Position numbers and translations under genes: made by a program
The notes under the pieces: generated by a model
What the model was told of the DNA's origin: nothing
Database searches by the model: none
What the model saw: the letters and a program-made list of their open reading frames with translations, nothing else
Shown: piece by piece, positions 44,105 to 52,859 of the stretch
Layout: each line of letters opens with the position of its first letter
Position numbering within the stretch: position 1 is the stretch's first letter
From: Micromonospora sp. KC723
GTDB taxonomy: Bacteria > Actinomycetota > Actinomycetes > Mycobacteriales > Micromonosporaceae
Direction of reading: 5' to 3'
Length of the DNA: 57,651 bases
Assembly: GCF_004348595.1 (NCBI RefSeq)
Contig: NZ_SMKD01000021.1
Span: 1-57,651, forward strand

Positions 44105-45292
44105 ATGACACACGACCACCCGATCCGCCGTTTCCGCATCGACATCCCGCAGGCCGCGCTGGACGACCTGCGCAACCGGCTGGACCACGCTCGCTGGCCC
44201 AACGAGTTGCCCGGTACCGGGTGGAGCCGCGGCGTGCCGGTGGACTACCTCAAGGACCTGGCCGGGTACTGGGCGGGTGGTTACGACTGGCGGGCACAGG
44301 AGGCCCGCCTCAACGAGATCCCGCAGTACACCACCGAGATCGACGGGCAGAACATCCACTTCCTGCATGTCCGCTCGCCGGAGCCGGACGCCCTGCCGCT
44401 GTTGATCACCCACGGCTGGCCCAGCTCGATCGTCGAGTTCCAGCAGGTGGTCGATCCGCTGACCGATCCCCGCCGGCACGGCGGCGACCCGACGGACGCG
44501 TTTCACCTCGTCGTGCCGTCACTGCCGGGCTTCGGGTTCTCCACCCCACTGCGGGAAGCCGGCTGGGGCGACCTGTTCCGGGTGGCGGCGGCCTTCGCAC
44601 AGCTGATGAGCCGGCTTGGCTACGACCGGTACGCCGCACACGGTGGCGACGTCGGGGCCGGCGTGACCGGGATGCTGCCGATGGTGGCGCCCGGGAACAT
44701 CGTCGGCACCCACATCAACGGGCCGGGGCCGTTCCCCCTCGGCGCTCCCGTGGATCTGGCCGGACTGCCCGAACTCGACCGCCAGCGCGGGGAGCGGTTC
44801 AACCAGTTCCAGCGGGACGGGATCGGCTACCTGCACATGCAGGCCACCCGGCCGCAGACCCTCGCGTACTCCCTCACCGACTCCCCGATCGGCCAGCTCG
44901 CCTGGATCGTCGAGAAGTACCAGGCCTGGACCGATCCCGCCGCGAAACTGCCCGAGGACGCCGTCGACCGCGACCAACTGCTGACCAACGTCAGCGTCTA
45001 CTGGCACACCCGCAGCGGCGCCTCCTCGGCGAACTTCACCTACGAGAGCATGCAGGCGTTCCGGGCCTATGCCGAACAGGCCGGCGCCGCCGGATCGGGT
45101 GCGGTCGCGCGCGGCGGTCCGCCGATGGGTGTGGCGGTTTTCGCCGCGGACCACAGCATCCGCAGCCTGCTCGATCCCACCGGCGCGATCGAGCACTGGT
45201 CGGAGTTCGACCGGGGTGGCCACTTCCCGGCGATGGAGACCCCCGACCTGCTCGTCGGTGACCTCCGTACCTTCCTCCGCCCGCTGCGCTGA
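44105..45292 (+). CDS. Microsomal-type epoxide hydrolase
   Basis: A 395-aa cytosolic enzyme. The N-terminal EHN domain ([26 protein letters not shown]) precedes an alpha/beta-hydrolase core with oxyanion HGWP, nucleophile Asp182 (GGDVGAG) and catalytic His373 (RGGHFPAME). It opens epoxides to diols through an ester intermediate. It is divergent from a WYL regulator. About 40-50 percent of the sequence is shared by eye with the epoxide hydrolase at 49363, so they are paralogues. Confidence 0.93.
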   Translation: MTHDHPIRRFRIDIPQAALDDLRNRLDHARWPNELPGTGWSRGVPVDYLKDLAGYWAGGYDWRAQEARLNEIPQYTTEIDGQNIHFLHVRSPEPDALPLLITHGWPSSIVEFQQVVDPLTDPRRHGGDPTDAFHLVVPSLPGFGFSTPLREAGWGDLFRVAAAFAQLMSRLGYDRYAAHGGDVGAGVTGMLPMVAPGNIVGTHINGPGPFPLGAPVDLAGLPELDRQRGERFNQFQRDGIGYLHMQATRPQTLAYSLTDSPIGQLAWIVEKYQAWTDPAAKLPEDAVDRDQLLTNVSVYWHTRSGASSANFTYESMQAFRAYAEQAGAAGSGAVARGGPPMGVAVFAADHSIRSLLDPTGAIEHWSEFDRGGHFPAMETPDLLVGDLRTFLRPLR

Positions 45293-45529
45293 CCCGCCAC
45301 AAGCCCCGGCGCGGCCGCCCTTCCGGCCGGCCGCCCGCTCCCCACCCGGACGCACCTCCCGGTAGGACGACCGACCCGATGGCTGACCCGCCCACCACTG
45401 CTGTGGCTCACGCACCCTCAACCGGCCCCGTCGGCGGCGCGCGGGACGCCCTCGGCCCACCTGCGCGCACAGAGAGGTTGCCGATCCGCCCCTGCGACAA
45501 GGGCCCGCCGATCAGTCGCGGCTGGCCCA

Positions 45530-45675
45530 GGCCAGCGCACCAGCGCCACCGCCAACACCGCCGCCCACCGCTCGTGGGCCGCCCGCCACAGGTCGGACTC
45601 CGGCGAGACGAACAGCGCGACCCGCTCCGGCAGCGCGCCCGCCGCCAGTACCAGCACCGTCGGCGCGGCGACCAC
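45530..45675 (-). pseudogene. Short coding-like hydrophobic remnant
   Basis: Between the convergent epoxide hydrolase and dehalogenase genes (gap 45293-45745), one minus-strand frame has very strong G/C third-position bias over about 48 codons (VVAAPTVLVLAAGALPERVA, then ESDLWRAAHERWAAVLAVAL). The bias then moves to another frame, ending ALAWASRD and a stop. No start or ribosome-binding site is clear. I see a decayed membrane-protein end of unknown family and nothing else in this gap. Confidence 0.3.
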
Positions 45676-45745
45676 GACGGCCGTTGGATCGGCGGCTCGG
45701 TCGACCGGTGGGTGAAGGAACCGACACCGCGGCGGGAAGGGCCGG

Positions 45746-46648
45746 TCATGTCAGGAATCGGTGCAGGGCTGCGACAAGGGCCGCGGGATTCTCCTCGGCC
45801 ATGTGGTGCCCGGACTCGATGGGAGCACCGCGCAGGTCGTCCACCCAGGGCTGCCAGACGGCGAGTGGGTCGCCGTACAGGCCTTCCATGTCGTCCCGGG
45901 TCGACCACAGAAACAGGGCCGGACAGCGCACTCTACGGCCGGCGTACCGGTCGGTCTCCTCGTGCTCACGGTCGATTCCCAGGCCCGCCCGGTAATCCTC
46001 CAGCATCGCCCTCACGGTGGCCGGGTCGTGGATGGCCTCGCGGAACTCCTGGTAGTTCTCGGCGCCCATGGTCTCCGGCCCCGCAGCGCTGTACCAGGCG
46101 TCCGGATCCGCCATGATCGCCCGCTCCGGCTTGTCCGGCTGCGCGGAGAAGAACCAGTGGTACCAGGCGTGCGCGAACCTGGCGTCGCACCGGGCCAGGG
46201 CCTCGCTGATCGGGACGCCGTCCATCACCACCAATCGGCTCACCACGTCCGGATGGTCTAGCGCCATGCGCAACGCCACATAGCAGCCACGGTCGTGCCC
46301 CACGGCTGAGAAACGCCGATGCCCCAGTGCGCTCATCAGGCGCACCAGGTTCCGTGCCACCGTCCGCTTGGACTGTTGCGCATGGTCCGGGCGGATCTCG
46401 GCCTTGCCCGAGCGTCCGTAGCCTCGCATGTCGGGGCACACAACTCTGTGGCCGAGTTCCACCAGTCGCGGAGCGACCCGGTGCCAGGTCGAACTGGTAC
46501 GCGGATGACCATGGACGAGCAGCACCGGGGGGCCGTCGCCCGCATGCCGGACCCGGAGCTCCACCTCGCCGACGTCGATCCGCTCGTCCCTGAATTCTTC
46601 GAACACGGAACGGACGTACCCCGGGAACACGAGGACGATCCCGCTCAT
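45746..46648 (-). CDS. Haloacetate dehalogenase-like alpha/beta hydrolase
   Basis: A 300-aa hydrolase. The nucleophile is an Asp, not a Ser: Asp119 in VGHDRGCYVA, which with the following Arg120 is the signature of fluoroacetate/haloacetate dehalogenases; HGHPRTSSTWH (47-56), PDMRGYGRS and the HW pair in WYHWFFSAQPDKPE also match, and the catalytic His is in ESGHHMAEENP. It should hydrolyse haloacids or similar small substrates; related enzymes include epoxide hydrolases. ATG 46648 gives the normal start; the in-frame 46681 start adds 11 residues. Confidence 0.85.
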   Translation of the reverse strand: MSGIVLVFPGYVRSVFEEFRDERIDVGEVELRVRHAGDGPPVLLVHGHPRTSSTWHRVAPRLVELGHRVVCPDMRGYGRSGKAEIRPDHAQQSKRTVARNLVRLMSALGHRRFSAVGHDRGCYVALRMALDHPDVVSRLVVMDGVPISEALARCDARFAHAWYHWFFSAQPDKPERAIMADPDAWYSAAGPETMGAENYQEFREAIHDPATVRAMLEDYRAGLGIDREHEETDRYAGRRVRCPALFLWSTRDDMEGLYGDPLAVWQPWVDDLRGAPIESGHHMAEENPAALVAALHRFLT

Positions 46649-46981
46649 CGCCCCAGATCGGACACCACACCGTCCCGGCAAGCGATCGGCTGATGTTCGT
46701 CCGGAAACCAGTAGGCCGTCGTCCTCGCGTCCATGGGCAGCCCGTGGTCACCTGTGACGCGACGGCGGGCATGCCGAGACGTGGGACAGACAGAAGGAGC
46801 AGGGCGGCAAGGCCGGACGGCACCCCTTTCCGCGACCGTGGTCCGGCCAGGTCTGCCCACGACCGGGAGCAGACCGATGCCGCTGCGGACTCTCTCGGCC
46901 GGCATGCAACGGGCACGCGGGGTCCTTACGTATGAGAGGTGTCCAAGTGGCAAGCGGGGACGAGGAGAGGTGGGGTGGCCT
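46649..46981. other. 333-bp divergent promoter region
   Basis: Lies between the divergent dehalogenase and ECF sigma genes. I see no gene and no convincing palindrome. The sigma gene's GAGGAGAGG leader is at its right end. Confidence 0.4.
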
Positions 46982-47488
46982 ATGAGACGGCCTTCCGAGC
47001 AGGACCGCGAGTTCACCGAGTTCGTGACAGCCCGGCGTGCTGGCCTGGTACGCGTGGCAACGCTGTTGGTCTCCGGCGACCTGGCCAAGGCCGAGGATGT
47101 GGTGCAGACGGCATTGACCCGCCTGTATCTGGCTTGGCCGAGGGTGCGGCCGGAGACCGTGGACGCGTACGCGCGCCGGTGCATCGTGAATGCGGCGACG
47201 GACGAGCGCCGCAGCCTGTTCCGTCGGCGTGAGCAGGTACGGGCACAGTTGCCCGACGTCGTCGCCGTCGAGGCTACGGACGGTGATGAGACGAGGGTCC
47301 TGGCCCTGCTGGCCACACTGCCGGCCGGCATGCGGGCGGCGGTGGTGCTGCGGTACGTCGAAGGACTCAGCGTCGCCGAGACCGCCGATGCGATGCGGTG
47401 CAGCGAGGGCAACGTCAAGAGCCAGAGCGCGCGAGGGCTGGAACGGCTACGGGCGCTCTTCCCCGCACGTGTGCACGACTTCGCCTGA
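46982..47488 (+). CDS. SigE-family ECF sigma factor
   Basis: A 168-aa ECF sigma factor. Region 2 (FTEFVTARRAGLVRVATLLV; AEDVVQTALTRLYLAWPRV) and region 4 (LATLPAGMRAAVVLRYVEGL, then ETADAMRCSEGNVKSQSARG) are both complete. This is the small SigE-like group common in Streptomyces and Micromonospora. ATG 46982 follows GAGGAGAGGTGG. The downstream gene at 47526 codes for a membrane-anchored protein of the type that accompanies these sigma factors. Confidence 0.92.
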   Translation: MRRPSEQDREFTEFVTARRAGLVRVATLLVSGDLAKAEDVVQTALTRLYLAWPRVRPETVDAYARRCIVNAATDERRSLFRRREQVRAQLPDVVAVEATDGDETRVLALLATLPAGMRAAVVLRYVEGLSVAETADAMRCSEGNVKSQSARGLERLRALFPARVHDFA

Positions 47489-47525
47489 ATCAAACCCTGA
47501 TCCGACTCAGTGGAGGAGTACTGAC

Positions 47526-48218
47526 ATGCCAGACGTGCTGGACGTCCTGCGGACCCTGCCGCATGCCGTCACGCCCGACCAGACCAGCCCGGACGTCGTC
47601 ACCGCCGACGTGGCCCGGGGACACCATGCCCTGGCCAGTCGCCGCCGGCGGCGGCTGGCGTTCTCCGGCGCGGCCGTCGCCCTCGCCGCCACTGTGGCGA
47701 TGGGTGCCGGCCAGCTCGGCAGGCCTGACAGCGCCACGACCACGGTCGCGGAGGGGCCCGCCACGACGACGAACACGTCGCGCCTGCAGCTCGTCGCCTA
47801 CACCGGCACCCAGCCGGTCGGTTTCGAGGTGGGCACCGTGCCGGAGGGCTGGCACGTGATCTCATCGGACAAGAGCATGTTCATCGTGACGCCGCCTGGC
47901 GGGGACACCGCGCCGCCCGCTCCCGGGGGCGCTGTCAGCCTGCAGGGTCGAATCTCGGTGTCCCTTCAGAGCCTGTCCCGGCTCCCCGACAGGTCACCCG
48001 TGACGAAGGTCGACATCAATGGCAGGGCGGGTGAGCTTGGCTTCCCCCAGGAGGCGGAGGGCAAGCTGTCGGACACCCGGTGGCTGATCTTCCCGGACGC
48101 CTCGGGTCGGAAGGTCCTGGTGCAGGTTCCGGGTGAGCTGGGCCTCAGCGACGACCAGATCGTGCGCTTCGCCAGGGGCATCACCGTCACCGATCAGGCG
48201 GAGTCCGTGGGCGGCTGA
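47526..48218 (+). CDS. Membrane-anchored partner of the ECF sigma factor
   Basis: A 230-aa protein, 37 bp after the sigma gene with GGAGGAG upstream. A cytoplasmic N-terminus of about 45 residues (DVLRTLPHAVTPDQTSPDVV) is followed by one membrane helix (LAFSGAAVALAATVAMGAG) and an extracytoplasmic domain (FEVGTVPEGWHVISSDKSMF). By position and topology it is a candidate anti-sigma factor, but I see no zinc-type HxxxCxxC anti-sigma motif. Confidence 0.75.
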   Translation: MPDVLDVLRTLPHAVTPDQTSPDVVTADVARGHHALASRRRRRLAFSGAAVALAATVAMGAGQLGRPDSATTTVAEGPATTTNTSRLQLVAYTGTQPVGFEVGTVPEGWHVISSDKSMFIVTPPGGDTAPPAPGGAVSLQGRISVSLQSLSRLPDRSPVTKVDINGRAGELGFPQEAEGKLSDTRWLIFPDASGRKVLVQVPGELGLSDDQIVRFARGITVTDQAESVGG

Positions 48219-48342
48219 TCCACCAACCCCCCGGGAGTGGCCGCACCGACGTCTCCTGCGTCCGTGCGGCCACGCACCGTCCACGTCCTGCGCCAGCGAG
48301 CCAACAAGCCCGTCGCCGGGCGGCCGGGAGATGTTCTCCTGG

Positions 48343-49221
48343 TCAGGTGGTGATGCGGGCAAGGGCTCCGGTTTCCAACGCGGTCCATAGTGCGTTGTCG
48401 GGGCCGAGGGTGATGCCGTGCGGTTCCGAGCCTGGCGTGGGCAGGTCGTGTACGGCGATGTCGCCGTCGGCGGTGATGGAGCCGACGCGGTTGCCACCCC
48501 ATTCGGTGAACCACATGACGCCGTCGCGGCCCGGGGTGATGGCGTGCGGCCGGCCGGCGCGATCGGGCAGGGCAAACTCGGTGATATCGCCGTCCGGCGT
48601 GATCCGGCCGATCTGCCCGGCGGCGATCTCGACGAACCAGACGGCGCCGTCGTGTCCCGTGGCGACCCCGACCGGCGCGGCGGCCTCGGCCGGTAGTGGG
48701 TAGGCGGTGATCGTGCCGTCCATGCCGATCCGGCCGATCGCGTTGGCCTGGTTCATGCTGAACCACATCCCGCCATCCACGCCGGCGGTGATGGCGGACG
48801 GGAAGGCGCCGGTGGTCGGGAGCGGGAACTCGGCGACCTGACCATCGGTGGTGATGCGGCCGATCCGGTCGGCGGCGGTCTCGGTGAACCACAGCGCGCC
48901 GTCCGGACCGGTGGCGATGCCGAACGGCCCGCACTGCGCAGTGGGCAGCGAGAACTCGGTGACCTGCCCGTCGGTGGTCATCCGGCCGATGCGGTGCGCC
49001 TGGTACTCGGTGAACCACAACGCGCCGTCCGGACCGGGCGTGATGATCGTCGGCCGGCACTCCGGATCGAGCTGGTAGCTGCCGGGTGCACCGCCTGGCA
49101 CCAGCCGGCCGATCTGCCCACTGCGCACCAACGTGTACCACAGTGCGCCGTCCGGGCCCGTGGTGATCGCGTAGGGCCCGCCGTCAGCCACCGCGTACTG
49201 CGCGATCGATACCTGGGTCAT
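48343..49221 (-). CDS. vgb: Virginiamycin B lyase-type streptogramin lyase
   Basis: A 292-aa seven-bladed beta-propeller with repeats of the type GPDGALWFTE.....IGRIT.DG. Vgb lyases use His228, Glu268, His270 and Glu284; here His226 (RPHAITP), Glu266 and His268 (SEPHGIT) and Glu283 (TALETG) lie at matching places, and the length fits. It should open the ring of streptogramin B antibiotics by elimination at the thiazole/ester linkage. ATG 49221 gives the usual N-terminus; a longer in-frame start adds 44 Arg/Pro-rich residues. It is downstream of and co-directional with the epoxide hydrolase (141-bp gap). Confidence 0.88.
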   Translation of the reverse strand: MTQVSIAQYAVADGGPYAITTGPDGALWYTLVRSGQIGRLVPGGAPGSYQLDPECRPTIITPGPDGALWFTEYQAHRIGRMTTDGQVTEFSLPTAQCGPFGIATGPDGALWFTETAADRIGRITTDGQVAEFPLPTTGAFPSAITAGVDGGMWFSMNQANAIGRIGMDGTITAYPLPAEAAAPVGVATGHDGAVWFVEIAAGQIGRITPDGDITEFALPDRAGRPHAITPGRDGVMWFTEWGGNRVGSITADGDIAVHDLPTPGSEPHGITLGPDNALWTALETGALARITT

Positions 49222-49362
49222 GAGTGCTCCAGTCCGTGAACGATGACGGGGTGGCGGTGCCGGGACGGAGGCATGCCGTCGCGCGGCCGGTCTCACCGAG
49301 GGTGAACGGCCTGTCGGCCGCGAAGTTCCCGGGTGCGGGAAGTTCGCGGCCAACAGTGTCTC

Positions 49363-50469
49363 CTAGCGGGTGGCGACCCGGTAGTCGTAATTGATGTGGT
49401 TGAGGAAGAAGTCCCGGACGTCCTCGGCGAGCAGCTCCGGCACCTCCATCGCGGCGAAGTGGCCGCCGCGTTCGAACTCCGACCAGTGCCTGATGTCGTA
49501 CAGCCGCTCGGCCAGCGGTCGCACCGACTGCGTGATGTCGTGTGCGAACACCGCGACGCCAACAGGTACCGGACACGGCTCGGTCCGCCGCGGAGTATCG
49601 CGGTGCAGCCGCGCCGAGGAGGCCGCGGTGGCGGTCAGCCAGTACAGCGAGATGTTGGTGAGCATCCGCTCGTCGCTGATCTGTGCGCGAGGGTCGGTCC
49701 ACTGTGCGAAGCGCTCGGCGATCCAGGCCAGTTGGCCGACCGGCGAGTCGGTCAGCGCGTAGCCGATGGTCTGCGGGGTGCTCGCCTGCAAAGCCTGGTA
49801 CGGCGGACGATTCGCCATCAACTGCCGGACCTTGCGCAGTCGCGCCTCATCCGTTTCGGACAGCTCGATGTCGGCGTCCGGGACCGGCCTGGTCGGCAGG
49901 TAGTTGACGTGCACCCCGACGACCTGCTCGGGCGCCACCGCGCCAAGCGCCAGGGAGATGCCCGAACCGAAGTCGCCGCCCTGCGCGCCATAGCGCTCGT
50001 ACCCGAGACGGCGCATGAGCTCAGCCCAGGCCCGCGCGATTCGGACGACATCCCAGCCGCGCTCGTGGGTCGGCCCGGAGAGGCCGTAACCCGGGATGGA
50101 CGGGATCACCAGGTGGAAGTCGCGCGACAGCGGCGCGATCACGTCGAGGAACTCCAGGAACGAACCGGGCCAGCCGTGGGTGAGGATCAGCGCGAGCGCG
50201 TCCGGTTTCGAGGACCGGACGTGGACGAAGTGGGTGTTCTGGCCGTCGATCTCGGTGGTGAAGTGCGGAAGCGCGTTGAGCCTGGCCTCGTGCTCGCGCC
50301 AGTCGTAGCCGGTGCGCCAGTACTCGGCCAGTTCCCTGAGTCGCGCCAGCGGGAAGCCGTAGTCCCACCCGGCGTCGGTGACCTCGTTGGGCCAACGGGT
50401 GCGGAAGAGCCGGTCGGTCAGGTCGTCGAGATCGGCCTGGGGGATGTCGATGCGGAACGGCTTGATCAT
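49363..50469 (-). CDS. Microsomal-type epoxide hydrolase
   Basis: A 368-aa enzyme with the EHN domain ([20 protein letters not shown]), oxyanion HGWP (98-101), nucleophile Asp166 (GGDFGSG) and catalytic His in ERGGHFAAME. It is a paralogue of the enzyme at 44105 but shorter in the cap. It is divergent from a MarR regulator, with a 21-bp palindrome in the 112-bp gap close to its start, so it is the probable target. The streptogramin lyase gene follows on the same strand. Confidence 0.93.
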   Translation of the reverse strand: MIKPFRIDIPQADLDDLTDRLFRTRWPNEVTDAGWDYGFPLARLRELAEYWRTGYDWREHEARLNALPHFTTEIDGQNTHFVHVRSSKPDALALILTHGWPGSFLEFLDVIAPLSRDFHLVIPSIPGYGLSGPTHERGWDVVRIARAWAELMRRLGYERYGAQGGDFGSGISLALGAVAPEQVVGVHVNYLPTRPVPDADIELSETDEARLRKVRQLMANRPPYQALQASTPQTIGYALTDSPVGQLAWIAERFAQWTDPRAQISDERMLTNISLYWLTATAASSARLHRDTPRRTEPCPVPVGVAVFAHDITQSVRPLAERLYDIRHWSEFERGGHFAAMEVPELLAEDVRDFFLNHINYDYRVATR

Positions 50470-50502
50470 CGTTCTGACTCCAGCGGGTTCACTCGGGATC
50501 TC

Positions 50503-50523
50503 AACGTTAGTGCTCCTAACGTT
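50503..50523. promoter_or_regulatory. MarR-type palindrome before the epoxide hydrolase
   Basis: AACGTTAG and CTAACGTT are separated by TGCTC: a perfect 8+5+8 inverted repeat 34 bp from the epoxide hydrolase start. A second, shorter palindrome, CCAACGGTTGG (50558-50568), lies just before the MarR start, next to a TAGACT -10 box. Two MarR dimer sites would regulate both directions. Confidence 0.6.
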
Positions 50524-50581
50524 TGACGTTCGAACGATACCAAAATCGTTGGTGCGTCCAACGGTTGGTTAGACTTGTCAC

Positions 50582-51091
50582 ATGCAGGACCCATCCGAGG
50601 AGGCACCCGCCAGGTGGGAGAGCCTGCCCAGCTGGCTGCTCACCCAGACCGCCAGCCACGCGCACCGCCTGGTGACCGAGGGGTTCTCGTCCGTCGGCGC
50701 TCGCGGCTACCACTACCGCCTGCTGGCGACGCTGGAAAGGTTCGGGCCAGCCAGCCAGGCCGCACTGGGCCGCCGCAGCGGCATCCACCTCAGCGACATG
50801 GTCGCGACAATCAACGAGCTCGCCGATCGCGACCTGGTCGAGCGCGCCCCGGATCCCGCCGATCGGCGGCGCAACATCATCTCGCTGACCGCCGCGGGCA
50901 AGCGGCAGCTGCGGCGATTGGAGAAGCGGCTGGCCGAGTGCCAGGACGCACTGCTGGCTCCGCTGTCACCCGGGGAGCGACAGCGGTTGACCGAGCTGCT
51001 GTCCAGACTGCTGGACCACCACAACCGGCGAACCGGCACCCCCGAAGAGCCGTGGCGCGGTCCTGGGTCGGCCCGCGCGCCCTCGCGCTGA
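50582..51091 (+). CDS. MarR family regulator
   Basis: A 169-aa winged-helix regulator (YHYRLLATLERFGPASQAAL; GRRSGIHLSDMVATINELAD; DPADRRRNIISLTAAGKRQL, the MarR wing). The likely -10 box TAGACT is about 7 bp before the ATG, so the mRNA may be leaderless. It is divergent from the epoxide hydrolase, with two palindromes in between. The C-terminal 15 residues run into a decayed quinone oxidoreductase gene and may be altered by that junction. Confidence 0.9.
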   Translation: MQDPSEEAPARWESLPSWLLTQTASHAHRLVTEGFSSVGARGYHYRLLATLERFGPASQAALGRRSGIHLSDMVATINELADRDLVERAPDPADRRRNIISLTAAGKRQLRRLEKRLAECQDALLAPLSPGERQRLTELLSRLLDHHNRRTGTPEEPWRGPGSARAPSR

Positions 51092-51819
51092 CCCGTACCG
51101 GCGGCCATGCCAGCCACGTCTTCGTGCCAGCAGCTGCGCTGGTGGCGGTGCCCGACGGCGTCGACACGACCGCGGCGGCCTGCCTGCCTGCCTGCCGCTC
51201 AACTACCTCACCGCCGATGAGATGCTGCGCCACGTCGCCGGGGTGCGGCCCGGCGAGCGGGTACTGGCGCACGGAGCCGCAGGCGCCGTGGGCACTGCCC
51301 TGCTGGACGTCGGTCGCCCGCTCGGCATCAAGACGTACGGTGCCGCAGGGTCCGCCGACCGGCGGCTCATCGAGTCGTTTGGCGCGTCGTACGTAGACCG
51401 CTCTGGGTGGGACGGGGTGCGTGCCGACGTCGTGCTCTGCCCGATCGCCGGCAGCCACCTGCCTGCGGCGGTCGTTCCGGGCACTGCCGCCCGGCGGGCG
51501 GCTCGTGGCCTACGGCTTCCTCGCCGACGATGCGTCGCCGCTGGGCGGGGCCATCCGGTTGCGGCTGTGGGATGCGCTACCCAACGGCCGGCGCGGCGTT
51601 CTATCGGCTCAGCGTCGCCGCCCGGAGGAATCCGCACCGCCTCAAGACCGCCACCACGGCGCTCGTCGCGGCGCTGGCCGCTGGCCGGCTGCACCCCGTG
51701 ATCGCCGCGTGCGTGCCACTGGAAGCGGGCCGCCGACGCCCACCGCCCTGCTCGCGGCCGGCACCCTGCGCGGCAAGGTACTGCCAGTGCCGCATCAGGC
51801 GATGTTCACCCGGCCTTGA
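51062..51819 (+). pseudogene. Decayed zinc-type alcohol dehydrogenase/quinone oxidoreductase
   Basis: Pieces of an MDR protein appear in order but in changing frames: GGHASHVFVPAAALVAVPDG; LNYLTADEMLRHVAGVRPGE and VLAHGAAGAVGTALLDVGRP (the NADPH-binding motif is intact); LPPGGRLVAYGFLADDASPL; LSVAARRNPHRLKTATTALV; LLAAGTLRGKVLPVPHQAMF then a TGA at 51817. About the first 100 codons are missing and at least three frameshifts are present. One coincides with a GCCT repeat at 51178. It follows the MarR gene directly, so it may once have been a second MarR target. Confidence 0.75.
51178..51196 (+). repeat. GCCT tetranucleotide tract inside the MDR pseudogene
   Basis: Four tandem GCCT units plus GCC. 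With two units the reading frame would give the expected ACLPLNYLTADEM; four units add 8 nt and shift it. This is a plausible strand-slippage lesion. Confidence 0.6.
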
Positions 51820-52001
51820 CCGTGTGCTCGTGGACACCCAGAAGTGCCGGTAGGCAGACAGATGTACGGACAGCGAGTGCCGACATGCGGACAGGGAAAG
51901 TGCCGGTCGCGGCTCGAGTCGGGTGGATGAGTCATGGCGGACGGTTGGCATGTCGTGGAGCGATCGCGCGTTCCGGGCCTGGCTTTGGGGGGACACCCAT
52001 T

Positions 52002-52043
52002 GCAACCTTTAGGTTGCTATCATGATGGCAACTCAAGGGTTGC
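52002..52043. promoter_or_regulatory. Two ArsR-type operator boxes before the SRPBCC/ArsR operon
   Basis: GCAACCTTTAGGTTGC (52002-52017, perfect 6+4+6) and GCAACTCAAGGGTTGC (52028-52043, 5+6+5) share the GCAAC...GTTGC arms and lie 26 bp apart, start to start. The second box would be inside the coding region if ATG 52022 were used, which argues for the later GTG start. Confidence 0.65.
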
Positions 52044-52057
52044 GAAGGAGCGTGGGT

Positions 52058-52492
52058 GTGGTTCCGGACAGCATCGAACGCGAGACGGTGCTGTGGCACC
52101 CCGCCGAGCGGGTGTGGGCCGCGCTGACCACCGCTGAAGGGCTGTCGCAATGGTTCGGCTCGGTGGCTGAGATCGATCTACGGCCCGGCGGGCGAGCGTG
52201 TTTCCGCTGGGATGACCTCGACGAAGAATCCGTCGCCACGATCACGATCGTCGATCCACCACACCGTTTTGCGTTCAGGTGGCCAATCGAGGGCTGGCCG
52301 GGGAACGACGCGCCCCTGACGCTGGTGACCTTCACCCTGGAGCCCGTAGCGGATGGGACCCGGTTGCGTCTGGTGGAGAGCGGGTTCACCCAGGCTGCCG
52401 ACCACGTCGCCCGGTCCGCCCACCAGGCCAACGGCCAGGGATGGGCCGAAGAACTTGGCGACCTGGAGACCTACCTCGATGCGGCCGCCTGA
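52058..52492 (+). CDS. SRPBCC (AHSA1-like) ligand-binding protein
   Basis: A 144-aa helix-grip protein (HPAERVWAALTTAEGLSQWF; FRWDDLDEESVATITIVDPP; TFTLEPVADGTRLRLVESGF), the AHSA1/START type found next to ArsR regulators. I chose GTG 52058, 7 bp after AAGGAG; the in-frame ATG at 52022 adds 12 residues and runs over an operator box. The next gene overlaps by 14 bp. The ligand is unknown; partners of this type often bind hydrophobic compounds or act with the downstream VOC protein. Confidence 0.85.
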   Translation: MVPDSIERETVLWHPAERVWAALTTAEGLSQWFGSVAEIDLRPGGRACFRWDDLDEESVATITIVDPPHRFAFRWPIEGWPGNDAPLTLVTFTLEPVADGTRLRLVESGFTQAADHVARSAHQANGQGWAEELGDLETYLDAAA

Positions 52493-52859
52493 TTCACAGG
52501 AGCAGGCCGTCGCGGTGTTCGCGGCGCTCACCGATCCGACCCGGCGGGCGTTGCTGGACGAGCTCGCCCGCGCCGGACCCGCAACCGTCACCGATCTGGC
52601 GCGGCGGCTGCCGATCAGCCGACAGGCAGTGGCCAAGCACCTCGGGCAGCTCGCCGAAGCGGGCCTGATCAGCTCCGGTGAACCGGCCGGCCGCCGCCAC
52701 CCCTACCGGTTGGAACCAGCGCCCATCCGCGCGGCCCAGATATGGCTGGCCACGCTCGCCAACAGATGGGATGACCGGCTGACCGCGTTGGAACGCGCAC
52801 TGGACGCCACCGCCACCCCGACACCCGACAAGGAGCCACCTAACAATGAACCAGCCTGA
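52479..52859 (+). CDS. ArsR family regulator
   Basis: A 126-aa winged helix-turn-helix (AVFAALTDPTRRALLDELAR; DLARRLPISRQAVAKHLGQL; AGRRHPYRLEP). It lacks the CxC metal site of metal-sensing ArsR proteins and belongs to the SRPBCC-linked branch. It overlaps the SRPBCC gene by 14 bp and the next VOC gene by 14 bp, so the three form one operon, which it probably represses through the boxes at 52002-52043. Confidence 0.92.
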   Translation: MRPPDSQEQAVAVFAALTDPTRRALLDELARAGPATVTDLARRLPISRQAVAKHLGQLAEAGLISSGEPAGRRHPYRLEPAPIRAAQIWLATLANRWDDRLTALERALDATATPTPDKEPPNNEPA

